DNA from: Paenibacillus sp. FSL W8-0186
GTDB lineage: Bacteria > Bacillota > Bacilli > Paenibacillales > Paenibacillaceae
Assembly (NCBI RefSeq): GCF_037969765.1
Contig: NZ_CP150207.1
Coordinates: 4,369,001-4,433,000 of the forward strand
Length of the DNA: 64,000 bases
Direction of reading: 5' to 3'
Shown here: positions 47,301 through 54,483 of the stretch, piece by piece
Position numbering within the stretch: position 1 is the first letter of the stretch
How the letters are laid out: every line of letters begins with the position of its first letter
The notes under the pieces: model-generated
What the model was told of the DNA's origin: nothing
Databases searched by the model: none
What the model saw: the letters and a program-made list of their open reading frames with translations, nothing else
Made by a program: the position numbers and the translations under genes

Positions 47301-47964
47301 GCAGAGCGGCCTGTACTCGCTGAAACTTGCGGCCATTGTGAAGCCGGGCGACAAGCCGATGCTTCGGCTCAGCATCGACGGGCGCGAGCTGCCTGGGCCG
47401 ATCTGCTTGACGCCGGCCGAGAACGGGAGCGGATCCCTGCGCTATGTCGCAGAGAATCTCCCGCTCGAGGCGGGCCGGCATTCGCTGCAGTTTACCGCTG
47501 AGCGCTGCCGCGCCCTGAACGGGGAGATGCAGCTCGAGCTCGCTGCGCCGGACCGGCTGCGCATTCGGCCATCGCTGCAGCGCGGCGGGCTGCTGCCGGA
47601 GAAGCCGCTAGTCGCCCAGGTCGGCTTGCTCGGCATCGACGGGCGCTGCAGCTGCCGCTATGCGCTGACCATCTCGCTCTATAGCGAAGACGATCACCTG
47701 CTGGACGAGGCAACCGTAACGGGCATTGTACCGCGCGGCGGCGAAGAAGTGCAGCGCGTCTGCCTAGCCGGTTCACGGCCGGAGAATGAGTCCCCTGGCT
47801 TTAGTGGCCAGGCGATGAGCAGCAGCGAAGCCTTAAATCATGGCCATCCAATAAACAGCAACGAAGCCGGGAATTTCCATGCAGCTTCTTCCCGCTATAA
47901 GCTGAAGCTTGCCGTAACCTATGACGGCATCACGCGGACGCACTGCTCGAACTGGATTCTTTGA
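44332..47964 (+). CDS. GH115 alpha-1,2-(4-O-methyl)glucuronidase
   Basis: 1210 aa from ATG 44332, behind AGGGGGAG; 24 extra upstream codons are not supported. There is no signal peptide, so it is cytoplasmic. The N-terminal part (SADIYVSDEDHAGVIRAAKD, then KRGTIFGIYDVSEKIGVSPWYWWADVPV) is the hallmark opening of GH115, followed by the catalytic barrel (GIIIGTSHHEPMLRP, YHLDYVGGPRSYKWINT) and C-terminal beta domains (from about 760: IEAEHYSASRSANGAAWQPI). GH115 enzymes remove (4-O-methyl)glucuronic acid from xylan chains or oligosaccharides. It follows the glucuronate genes by 140 bases. The last 120 residues are less conserved and carry a Ser/Asn/His-rich insertion. Most characterised GH115 proteins are exported, so an internal form is notable. 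Confidence 0.88.
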   Translation: MFSENYVIQQSSGDGAFQLVHEGASADIYVSDEDHAGVIRAAKDLQADVERVSGRSPMLMHDHKLLAGHAVLIGTIGKNPVIDALIAEGKLDAGEVAGKWESFVIQTVASPLPGIEQGLVIAGSDKRGTIFGIYDVSEKIGVSPWYWWADVPVAWRGSLYIHPGTYKQGEPSVKYRGIFLNDEGPSLMAWVRANFRDFTHEFYEKIFELLLRLKANYLWPAMWDNTFYEDDPLNAEMADRYGIIIGTSHHEPMLRPHGDWKKHKQGPWDYSMNEEVLYRFWEEGIRRSRDYESIVTLGMRGDGDEAMDGHLTFEEKIALLEKIVSDQRKIIAEQTGRDASEVPQLWALYKEVQDYYEHGMRVPGDVTLLWSDDNHGNLRRVPTSEERERSGGAGIYYHLDYVGGPRSYKWINTVPAPKIWEQMHKAYEYGADRIWIVNVGDLKPMEFPMEYFLRMAWDISQFTKDNARECTVHWAKQQFGAKYGEAVAEILTGYAKFNGRIKPELLNAVEQYSLTDYKEAELAVTELKAISSQAEQLHEELPEPMRNAFFQLALYPAKASAQMLELHLQAARSRLYARQGRRAANIAAREAELIFEADRGLTLAYNKMLSQGKWDHLMDQTHIGYTYWNQPPVNAMPETSTVEAKEYFEMGIAVEGSADVWPQANTVCRLPAFDSFTREARYIEVFNKGTEPFTFRAAAGAPWIRLSLTTAEVVSQKRIWVDIDWAAAPIGHDVQGEIMISGPTGEEVAVQIVVFHPAEPTRDSLIGHIETGGVIAIEAEHYSASRSANGAAWQPIAGYGRTLSSVAVFPVTGPSAEQPDAGNSPSLEYPVYMTSTGEISVTLYAAPSIDFVPGQGLRIGVSFDDGPVHIAELIAKLPDGGFDERDWEQSVIYNIRTGTTRHLIEQPGYHTLRLWMVDPIVVLQKLVIDTGGQKPSLLGPPESYYNGLPAGTAPWSAQEADRDGFDPFVVPGVLGGCCTSPEEKLDIFVQQSGLYSLKLAAIVKPGDKPMLRLSIDGRELPGPICLTPAENGSGSLRYVAENLPLEAGRHSLQFTAERCRALNGEMQLELAAPDRLRIRPSLQRGGLLPEKPLVAQVGLLGIDGRCSCRYALTISLYSEDDHLLDEATVTGIVPRGGEEVQRVCLAGSRPENESPGFSGQAMSSSEALNHGHPINSNEAGNFHAASSRYKLKLAVTYDGITRTHCSNWIL

Positions 47965-47987
47965 TTTTTCTTATATAGGCTTGCAGA

Positions 47988-48022
47988 TAAAATAGCTGCC
48001 GGGGTCCCCGGCAGCTATTTGT
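47988..48022 (+). terminator. Terminator of the GH115 gene
   Basis: AAATAGCTGCCGGGG and CCCCGGCAGCTATTT are perfect 15-base complements with one base between them, followed by GTAATT. It lies 24 bases after the stop. Confidence 0.85.
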
Positions 48023-48035
48023 AATTAAGCATGAT

Positions 48036-48072
48036 GGTTTATTGGTTTATTGGTTTATTGGTTTATTGGTTT
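48036..48072 (+). repeat. Octanucleotide tandem repeat (GGTTTATT)n
   Basis: Four full copies (from 48036, 48044, 48052 and 48060) and a partial fifth. It is in non-coding DNA after the GH115 terminator. Copy number could vary by slippage. Confidence 0.95.
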
Positions 48073-48245
48073 CAGACCGACGTCTGCTCCCTTTCCTCGA
48101 TGGCATCGGGTCCGAATGATGTTGCTTGCTCCACGATTTATCGGTACTTTCCCCAATTCGGCGTCTTTACACCTTCACCTAGTGTAGTAGGCTGAGTAAT
48201 GATCCAGCTAGCGGTAGCCGGCGTTACATAACGGTGGTTAAATTG
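48073..48245. other. Gene-free stretch between tandem and nested repeats
   Basis: No gene recognised. On the minus strand a short open stretch reads like protein (RYVTPATASWIITQPTTLG then EGVKTPNWGKYR and a stop), but it has no start codon, so it may be the decayed end of a lost gene or chance. Confidence 0.3.
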
Positions 48246-48430
48246 CTAACGGACACAGAAGGCGCTATTTCGATATTTCGGCGGATTTTCCGATTGTTAC
48301 GGACCCAGGGAGCCTTATTAGGCAATAATCAGCTAAATTTTGATTGCTTGTATGCAAATAAGGTCCTCTGCGTCCGTTAGTCCTTTATTTTGGGCAATTT
48401 CTCTGAAATAGCGGAACCTGTGTCCGTTAG
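48246..48430. repeat. Nested inverted-repeat element built on CTAACGGACACAG
   Basis: Outer arms: 48246-48271 (CTAACGGACACAG...CGCTATTTC) and the inverted copy 48405-48430 (GAAATAGCG...CTGTGTCCGTTAG), matching at about 22 of 26 positions. Inner arms: 48297-48319 (TTACGGACCCAG...CCTTATT) and inverted 48357-48379. Four copies of the ACGGAC core thus make one 185-bp foldable unit with AT-rich centre and no reading frame. It looks like a non-autonomous palindromic element or an intergenic repeat family. Confidence 0.75.
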
Positions 48431-48479
48431 TAATCCGCAGCCAGAACGACTGCACGACCACCCGGCATGCACACCGTTC

Positions 48480-48720
48480 GCCTACCCACGACTGGCTCGC
48501 CCACGCAAGGGTCACACTATCAGCCTACCCACGACTGGCTCACTGACGCAGGAGCACATCGCTCACCGACCGTCGGCTCACCCACACATGTGCACACACT
48601 ACAGGCGCCCACACGTGCGCACACTACTCACCACGCCTACTATAGGCGCTCACCCACACATGCGCACACTACTCACCCTGCCTACTACAGGCCCGCCCAC
48701 AAATGAGCACACCGTTTCAC
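48480..48720. repeat. Imperfect tandem repeats of about 43-45 bp
   Basis: GCCTACCCACGACTGGCTC occurs exactly at 48480-48498 and 48523-48541 (43 apart). GCGCACACTACTCACC occurs at 48617-48632 and 48662-48677 (45 apart), each followed by a version of GCCTACTAYAGGC. The whole tract is CAC-rich and low-complexity, unlike the flanking genes. An open frame crosses it but shows no protein-like features. It is a minisatellite of unknown role. Confidence 0.8.
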
Positions 48721-48842
48721 ACTGCTTGCTAGCCAATCCGCGACGGCTTCAGCATACACCCGCTATGTGCTGCCGCTAATCCGAAGTGTGCCCACTCCTC
48801 CGAGCTTCATCCTGCAGTTTGCGGCAGGCTTGCCTTCCCGCG

Positions 48843-49646
48843 CTAGCGGCGATGCTGCTCCAGCCACTGGACGCCGTAGTCCACAAGCTCTCTCTGCGGC
48901 ATTAGCATCACGCTGGCACCGGCGATTTGTCCGCGAATGATCCGCCCGCCTGAACGCTCAAAATCTGCACCCAGCCGGTCAAAGTCAGCCGATTCATAGT
49001 CCAGATCCATGTAGTGAATCCATTCTCTTACGCCTTCCTTCGTAATAGGAGCCTTGCATTCCACTATTTTTTTGCCGGAATAGCTTGCCCGGTGCTCTGA
49101 TAGATGAAGAGATGTGTTTCTCCCATGTCCAACGCCCAGCAGCAGCACCCAGCCATGGTGGTCATAGATCCTGGACAGCGGCGAATGCTCGCCAAGTCCG
49201 TTGTCAAGATCATGCCCCGTCACAATATCGCCAGCATTTGCTCCCCAGGCCGCAAAAGAAACCTGAGGATGATTGCTGCGCATGACACCTCTTTGCTTGC
49301 GAAAGGTATCCGGAATCACGCCCATCCATTCGCATGGCGTCATGTCTTCGTCAAAAGGAGGCATTTCTGCCCGAATCGTCTCCCACCAAGACTCTGGGAC
49401 CGGCGGATTCTCCCACCCTGAAGGATCGCTTAAATCCGGAGTATGCGTCGGCATAACCAACGTGCCGCCCATCCCTATCGCCTTCTCCAGAGCGAGAATG
49501 ACGGATACCGGTCCCCCGAGCACCCATTGCCCCAGGGATTTGAACGAGGAATGCACGATCAGCGTCATCCCCTCCTGCACGCCGAGCTGCTTTAAATCCT
49601 GCAGCAGCGTTTCAACTGTAATTAATGTTCCTTTGATTTCTTCCAT
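48843..49646 (-). CDS. Aminoglycoside 3-N-acetyltransferase-family protein (YokD-like)
   Basis: 267 aa from ATG 49646 behind AAGGTGA; a TTG 7 codons upstream is possible. AAC(3) family motifs: LIVHSSFKSLGQWVLGGP near the N-terminus (acetyl-CoA binding) and LLLGVGHGRNTSLHLSEHRA in the middle, which carries the conserved His/Asn/Glu of the active site. The family transfers acetyl from acetyl-CoA to an amine. Chromosomal members in Bacillota often have no known antibiotic substrate, so resistance should not be assumed. Nothing mobile is seen beside it. Confidence 0.85.
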   Translation of the reverse strand: MEEIKGTLITVETLLQDLKQLGVQEGMTLIVHSSFKSLGQWVLGGPVSVILALEKAIGMGGTLVMPTHTPDLSDPSGWENPPVPESWWETIRAEMPPFDEDMTPCEWMGVIPDTFRKQRGVMRSNHPQVSFAAWGANAGDIVTGHDLDNGLGEHSPLSRIYDHHGWVLLLGVGHGRNTSLHLSEHRASYSGKKIVECKAPITKEGVREWIHYMDLDYESADFDRLGADFERSGGRIIRGQIAGASVMLMPQRELVDYGVQWLEQHRR

Positions 49647-49717
49647 TGTATATTCACCTTCCCCCAATTCAACCGCCTATTTCCGTGCGAACATCCCCGA
49701 AATTATATTTCCGCGGC

Positions 49718-50134
49718 CTATTCGCGCCGGCTTCTCATCCCGTTCAGCAGCGTAATCTCATCGCCAGCTTGTATGAAACGTTCGTATTCGGGCGTCTCCA
49801 TGCCATAGATGGCAATCCGGCCTTCAGCGTCATAATGAACGCCAAAGCCGTATTTTTTCGGAAGCTGGGAAGCCCTTAGGCAGGCATGCGATTTGCTGAA
49901 CAGCGCATCCCAAATTTGCTGGCGGTTCGTTTCAAGCTCATCGGCCGGGATGTTTTTATGCCTAATATGAATTTCGAACAACAGCTGCTCATGCGTATAC
50001 CGGTAAGGATAACGGCTCAAGAGCTCATACTGGATAACGTGAATCGGCTTATTGCTCGTTTTATACTGTGGAACGACGCTGCTGGTTACAGGGCAATCCG
50101 GCGATACTTTGATGAAAGTATTCTTATAGCTCAT
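49718..50134 (-). CDS. DUF6157-family protein
   Basis: 138 aa, soluble, no signal peptide. It begins MSYKNTFIKVSPDCPVTSSV and contains IQYELLSRYPYRYTHEQLLFE, the conserved pattern of a small uncharacterised family common in Bacillota. The function is unknown. It stands between the AAC(3)-like and VanW genes on the same strand but with gaps of 71 and 89 bases, so co-transcription is uncertain. Confidence 0.7.
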   Translation of the reverse strand: MSYKNTFIKVSPDCPVTSSVVPQYKTSNKPIHVIQYELLSRYPYRYTHEQLLFEIHIRHKNIPADELETNRQQIWDALFSKSHACLRASQLPKKYGFGVHYDAEGRIAIYGMETPEYERFIQAGDEITLLNGMRSRRE

Positions 50135-50223
50135 CGTTTTTCAATCGCTCCTTTTTGACGCATTAGCATCCATAGTTTAGAGTAATATCCGCCAATAGCG
50201 ATTTAGCACTTCACGCCATCGTC

Positions 50224-51054
50224 TCATTCGCTTCTGGGGATATCCCCGGCTTCAAGCAGGGGCTCATACATCATCAGCGCATGGTTCTCGGTAATATAAC
50301 AATCTTCGATCAATTCGGCGTCCAAGTTGTAGACACGGCGATAGATCAAATTATGCCTAATATGGCCGCCCCAGTATTCGCGCGTAATCCGATGTTCCCT
50401 CTCGTAGACCTCGTAACGGTACAAGGAAGGACTTGCTGCGCGAAGCTCTCCCACGAGATTCTCATGATTTAGAAATACATGCAATTGCACAGGCTCATCA
50501 CTTGGGTTGTAAAGCTTCAAATCCAAATAATTGTACGAGCATGTCGCCCCGCTGCCAAACGGCTGGGTACGGCCGGAGTCCGGGAATACATCATAGCTGT
50601 GGCGGTGCCGCTCCCTTATTTCGAGAGGAGAATGAAGCGCCATCCAGTACAGCAAATTCGTAAGCTGGCACAGCCCACCGCCTACCCCATGCTTAAATTT
50701 ACCATAGTGGAGGACCATGCCGTCAACGTAGCCTTTTCGCCGGGAAGGCTTGCCTACCCCCCTCCAAAAAGAGAACGTCTCTCCAGGCTGCAAAATCAAA
50801 CCGTCGATCCGGGCTATCGCCAATTTCAGATTCGTGATTTTATTGTGCTGCAGCCACATATCGACATCCTTCAGCTGTCTCAGCAAAGGGCTTTGATGCT
50901 CGGAAATGACATGCGGCAGCAAATCACAGCTGCGGGTGCCGGCTATTTTGTCTTCGCCCAGATACCATTCCATATACCGTTTAAAACGATAATATCGCGT
51001 GCCAAGCCAGACCCGCAGCTTAGATCGCTTTACAGGCTTCATCGCTTCACTCAT
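50224..51054 (-). CDS. VanW family protein
   Basis: 276 aa from ATG 51054, chosen because GGGGGGAAAGG lies just upstream. The VanW domain covers about residues 95-215, with the signature LQPGETFSFWRGVGKPSRRKGY and GVGGGLCQLTNLLYWMAL. There is no signal peptide in this version. The domain is found beside vancomycin-resistance genes and in many cell-surface proteins, but its biochemical role is not established. No van ligase or regulator is nearby, so there is no reason to link this gene to glycopeptide resistance. Confidence 0.85.
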   Translation of the reverse strand: MSEAMKPVKRSKLRVWLGTRYYRFKRYMEWYLGEDKIAGTRSCDLLPHVISEHQSPLLRQLKDVDMWLQHNKITNLKLAIARIDGLILQPGETFSFWRGVGKPSRRKGYVDGMVLHYGKFKHGVGGGLCQLTNLLYWMALHSPLEIRERHRHSYDVFPDSGRTQPFGSGATCSYNYLDLKLYNPSDEPVQLHVFLNHENLVGELRAASPSLYRYEVYEREHRITREYWGGHIRHNLIYRRVYNLDAELIEDCYITENHALMMYEPLLEAGDIPRSE

Positions 51055-51350
51055 TCTGCCTTTCCCCCCCTGGCTCCGTATGTATTCCAGCACAATCTAC
51101 TTTATTAAACAGTCCTTTCACCTAAAAAGTTGCAAACCTGCCCGTTTTCCAGATTCACTCGCAACATTTTCGACAATTTTCACAGTTTCGCAAAAATTTT
51201 CGATAATATTTTCCTTGCCGACAGGATTATTGGAATGATTTGCCGAATAGTACCTTTTGGTGAACGAAGACGACCGTCTCTCGTTCTTTTGAGATTGTGA
51301 TTTTATGTTATGTTGCATGAAACCTAATGTACAAGATTCAGGAGGAAGCT

Positions 51351-52373
51351 ATGAAGTTCGGATTTAAACGCAAGAACCAACGTTATACTGTTCTCGTCGT
51401 TCCTGAAGGCTCCCAGCCGGTCTTTCGTCTGAAAATGACTTCCACATATTTGCTTGCCGGCTTAGTCGCCGCCGCCGTGCTGCTCGTCACAGCGCTCGTC
51501 CTCTTCACGCTGAACCGGAGCCATGCCTTTAAGATCGCCGCTTTGGAAGCCAAGCTTACGGCGTCCTCGGAGCAGCTTCAAGCGACCGTCAGCGATAAGG
51601 AGCAGGAAATCGACCGCTTGCTGCTTCAACTGGTAGAGCTCTCCGAGAAATCCAAAACACTGGAAACGAAAATGACGGAGCTTGAGCGGTTGGAGGCCGA
51701 GCTGAAATCCATTACGAACGGAGAACGCACAGGGAGCGGAATCCAGTCCGCTTCGGCTTTGTCATGGCAAAATTCCGACGCCGGAAGGAGTATGGAAGGC
51801 ATGGGCGGCGAGCTCATCCCTCTGAGCGAAGAGGATATCGACTCCCTTATTGAAGAGACGAGGGAGAGCATATCCGCCTCTTTGGAGGAAATGCCCGCTC
51901 TGCAGGCAAGGCTGGAACAAACCAAAGAAGCGGTAACAGAGTACAAAAAAATGATGCGCATATTACCGACGTACTGGCCTGCGGATTCTTTGACAACCAC
52001 CTCCCCGTTCGGCAAGCGGCTCGATCCGTTTACTGGCAAGCTGACACTGCATAACGGCCTGGACATCAAAGGAAACATCGGCGATTTGATTTACGCCGCG
52101 GCTGACGGAACCGTCGCCGATGCCGGATACAGCACTTCGCGCGGCAATTACGTCACCATTAGCCACCCGTCTGGCTTATCGACAAATTACTTGCATCTTA
52201 ATGAGATTTCAACGGCAAAAGGAGAAAAAGTGAAGCAAGGCGACGTGATCGGTACGCTAGGTTCGACCGGACGCAGCACAGGTCCCCATCTGCACTTTGA
52301 AGTGGTGAAGAACGGTGTGATGGTCGACCCTGAAATATATTTAATCAAACCGGAAAAGGATGAGGATGAATAA
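51351..52373 (+). CDS. Membrane-anchored M23 (LytM-type) peptidase, copy 1
   Basis: 340 aa; ATG 51351 with AGGAGG 6 bases upstream. One N-terminal helix (about 30-53), a coiled coil (about 65-115), then an acidic linker and a C-terminal M23 domain (about 215-335). The zinc-site motifs LHNGLDIKG and GPHLHFEV are complete, so the enzyme should be active on peptidoglycan cross-links outside the membrane. Its stop overlaps the bactofilin start by one base. The second copy at 60691 has the same architecture. Confidence 0.9.
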   Translation: MKFGFKRKNQRYTVLVVPEGSQPVFRLKMTSTYLLAGLVAAAVLLVTALVLFTLNRSHAFKIAALEAKLTASSEQLQATVSDKEQEIDRLLLQLVELSEKSKTLETKMTELERLEAELKSITNGERTGSGIQSASALSWQNSDAGRSMEGMGGELIPLSEEDIDSLIEETRESISASLEEMPALQARLEQTKEAVTEYKKMMRILPTYWPADSLTTTSPFGKRLDPFTGKLTLHNGLDIKGNIGDLIYAAADGTVADAGYSTSRGNYVTISHPSGLSTNYLHLNEISTAKGEKVKQGDVIGTLGSTGRSTGPHLHFEVVKNGVMVDPEIYLIKPEKDEDE

Positions 52374-52801
52374 TGTTCAAAAGCAAGGCCGTTCCCGTGA
52401 AATTAGATCCCGATACGACCGATACACTCGTAGGCGAGGGCAGCAGCTTCGAAGGCAATATTAAATCGGATGCGAGCATCCGGATCGAAGGAAAGGTTAC
52501 GGGGGATATTGAGTGCAAGGGCGATGTGACGATCGGAGAAAAAGGGCAAGTGAAGTCCAATATTTCTGCGCGCAACGTTATTATCGCCGGTACTGTGACC
52601 GGGGACATTCAGACGATGAGCAAGCTTTCCATTACGTCAACGGGAAAACTGTTCGGCAATATTGAGGTCGCCAGCCTGTCTATCGAGGAAGGCAGCGTTT
52701 TTGAAGGCAGCAGCCGCATGAGCAGCCAGCCGGAAACCGTTCCAAGCGCCAGCAAGGAGGCCGCGGCTACTTCAGAGAAGAAATCAGAGAAGAAATCTTG
52801 A
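52373..52801 (+). CDS. Bactofilin (polymer-forming cytoskeletal protein), copy 1
   Basis: 142 aa. The beta-helical bactofilin core covers about residues 18-115 (LVGEGSSFEGNIKSDASIRI, EGKVTGDIECKGDVTIG, VIIAGTVTGDIQTM), with short disordered ends (ESS/KKS-rich tail). Bactofilins self-assemble into filaments on the inner membrane face and often position peptidoglycan hydrolases. The TAATG junction with the M23 gene fits translational coupling of scaffold and enzyme. A strong terminator follows. Confidence 0.93.
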   Translation: MFKSKAVPVKLDPDTTDTLVGEGSSFEGNIKSDASIRIEGKVTGDIECKGDVTIGEKGQVKSNISARNVIIAGTVTGDIQTMSKLSITSTGKLFGNIEVASLSIEEGSVFEGSSRMSSQPETVPSASKEAAATSEKKSEKKS

Positions 52802-52819
52802 TATTCGTTCGGCCGCAAA

Positions 52820-52858
52820 AAAAGGGTTGTCCCATTCAAAAAGGACAGCCCTTTTGTA
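52820..52858. terminator. Bidirectional terminator between bactofilin copy 1 and tsaD
   Basis: AAAAGGGTTGTCC and GGACAGCCCTTTT pair over 13 positions (one G-T wobble) around a 10-base loop, with A and T runs outside the stem. Confidence 0.88.
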
Positions 52859-52867
52859 TTTCTTCAT

Positions 52868-53947
52868 TTACATTCGTACTCCGCCATCGAGCTGGGCATT
52901 GCCTTCCTCGGGGCAGGTGCCTACAGACCAGGACTCCAGTGTAATTGACGGCTCCGCCTTAAGCACCCAGCTGGAGAACTCGCCGCTTTTCCATTTCAAG
53001 TAGGCTGCGGCCCCGATCATGGCGGCGTTGTCCGTGCAGTATTTCAAAGGAGGAATGACCAGATCGATCCGATCCTTCCCGCACCGCTCGGCTAATGCCG
53101 TCCGGAGCCCCCGGTTCGCGGCAACCCCGCCGCAGAGCAATAACTGCACTGCACCCGTCGACTGTACCGCGCGAATTGCTTTCTCCACCAGCACCTCGAT
53201 GACCGACTCCTGAAAACCGCGGGCTATGGCTGGGCCGTAGCCTTCCTCCCCGCGCATTTTATGCTGATTAACCGCGTTCAGCACAGCCGACTTCAGCCCG
53301 CTGAAGCTGAAATCGTAGGAATCCGGCTCCAGCCAGGCCCGCGGAAGCACCTCGACGGTCTCCGACTCAAGCGCCAGCTTGTCGACATGCGGGCCGCCGG
53401 GGTAAGGAAAGCCTAGCGCTCTCGCCACCTTGTCATAAGCCTCCCCGACAGCATCGTCTCTTGTGCGGCCGATGAGCTTGAAGCTGCCTTCCCGCTCCAT
53501 CAGTACAAGTTCGGTATGCCCGCCGGACACGACAAGCGCAATCGAAGGATATTTAATTTCCTGCACCAGCCGGTTCGCGTAAATATGCCCGGCAATGTGG
53601 TGCGTGCCGATCAGCGGCTTATCGATGGCAAAGGCCAGACTCTTGGCCGCCATAATGCCGACCAGCAAAGCGCCGACAAGTCCGGGACCTTCCGTCACAG
53701 CCACGGCTGATAAGTCCTGGAGGGAAATGCCGGCCTCCCGGACGGCTCCCTCCAGCATGAGCGTGATACTCTCCACGTGCTTCCGGGATGCCACCTCCGG
53801 CACAACCCCGCCGAATGCCTGATGCGTCTCGATCTGGCTCGCAATTAAATTCGAGAGCACCTCGGTCCCATTTTTCACAACGGCTACGGATGTCTCGTCA
53901 CAGCTTGTCTCGACCGCCAATATATAACAATCCTGCTTCAAATCCAA
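52868..53947 (-). CDS. tsaD: tRNA N6-adenosine threonylcarbamoyltransferase TsaD
   Basis: 359 aa. It begins YILAVETSCDETSVAVV; the metal-binding His pair is in HHIAGHIYA (His117, His121); SFSGLKSAVLN and LLCGGVAANRGLR are further family marks. With TsaB and TsaE it transfers threonylcarbamoyl to A37 of ANN-reading tRNAs. The start overlaps the rimI end by 10 bases. The C-terminal tail beyond about residue 340 is longer than in many homologues. It ends the minus-strand operon tsaE-tsaB-rimI-tsaD. Confidence 0.97.
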   Translation of the reverse strand: MDLKQDCYILAVETSCDETSVAVVKNGTEVLSNLIASQIETHQAFGGVVPEVASRKHVESITLMLEGAVREAGISLQDLSAVAVTEGPGLVGALLVGIMAAKSLAFAIDKPLIGTHHIAGHIYANRLVQEIKYPSIALVVSGGHTELVLMEREGSFKLIGRTRDDAVGEAYDKVARALGFPYPGGPHVDKLALESETVEVLPRAWLEPDSYDFSFSGLKSAVLNAVNQHKMRGEEGYGPAIARGFQESVIEVLVEKAIRAVQSTGAVQLLLCGGVAANRGLRTALAERCGKDRIDLVIPPLKYCTDNAAMIGAAAYLKWKSGEFSSWVLKAEPSITLESWSVGTCPEEGNAQLDGGVRM

Positions 53948-54462
53948 TCTTCTTCGCTTCCTTCCTCTTCGCCTGCCTGCGGCTCCCGCTCAGGCAGCTC
54001 GCACCACATAATGAGCGCATCCTCCTGATTGTCGGAATAATATCCTTTGCGGGTGCCGACAGAATGAAATCCAAGCTTCCTATATAAAGACTGGGCGGAA
54101 TGATTCGTAACGCGCACCTCCAGCGTCATCCGGCGCATGCCTAGCTCGCCTGCCCAATCGATCATCCTGCGGAACAGCAGCTCGCCCAAATGATGACCGC
54201 GGTAGGCCGTTCTTACGGCGATATTAGTAATATGCGCCTCGTCAAGAACCGTCCACATGCCGGCATACCCGATCGGGCTCCCTTCGTATTCCATCACCAG
54301 ATATTTGGCGAAATGATTGAGGGTCATTTCGCTGCGAAATGCCTCCTCGCTCCAAGGCAAAGTGAAGGATTCGTGCTCGATGACCATAATATCGGGAATA
54401 TCCTCAAGCGTCATCTGACGAAAGGTCACCTTATCCATTTGTATCGACTTTGCTGACTCCAT
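53938..54462 (-). CDS. rimI: Ribosomal-protein-S18-alanine N-acetyltransferase (GNAT), RimI
   Basis: 174 aa from ATG 54462, chosen because GAGGGGG lies 6 bases upstream; an ATG 5 codons earlier is possible. GNAT fold: VMEYEGSPIGYAGMW, then the acetyl-CoA loop RTAYRGHHLGELLF, and VRVTNHSAQSLYRKLGFHSVGTRKGYY, the RimI hallmark. It is expected to acetylate the N-terminus of ribosomal protein S18. Its position between tsaB and tsaD is conserved in Bacillota. The C-terminus is acidic. Confidence 0.93.
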   Translation of the reverse strand: MESAKSIQMDKVTFRQMTLEDIPDIMVIEHESFTLPWSEEAFRSEMTLNHFAKYLVMEYEGSPIGYAGMWTVLDEAHITNIAVRTAYRGHHLGELLFRRMIDWAGELGMRRMTLEVRVTNHSAQSLYRKLGFHSVGTRKGYYSDNQEDALIMWCELPEREPQAGEEEGSEEDWI

Positions 54463-54483
54463 GTCCGGCCCCCTCATGAAATG

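Noticed and set aside
48072..48235. Minus-strand protein-like text (RYVTPATASWIITQPTTLG...)
   Set aside because: Only about 33 codons, bounded by stops and without a start. At best a remnant; not enough to call a gene.
48480..48720. Tandem repeats as a CRISPR array
   Set aside because: The whole 43-45 bp unit varies gradually; there are no constant repeats with unrelated spacers and no cas genes.
48390..48779. A 129-codon open frame across the minisatellite
   Set aside because: Pro/Thr/His-rich low-complexity text caused by the repeats, without a ribosome site or recognisable domain.
48843..51054. Antibiotic-resistance island (AAC(3)-like and VanW genes)
   Set aside because: No transposase, integrase or van operon partners are present. 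Both families are common, usually silent chromosomal genes in Bacillota.
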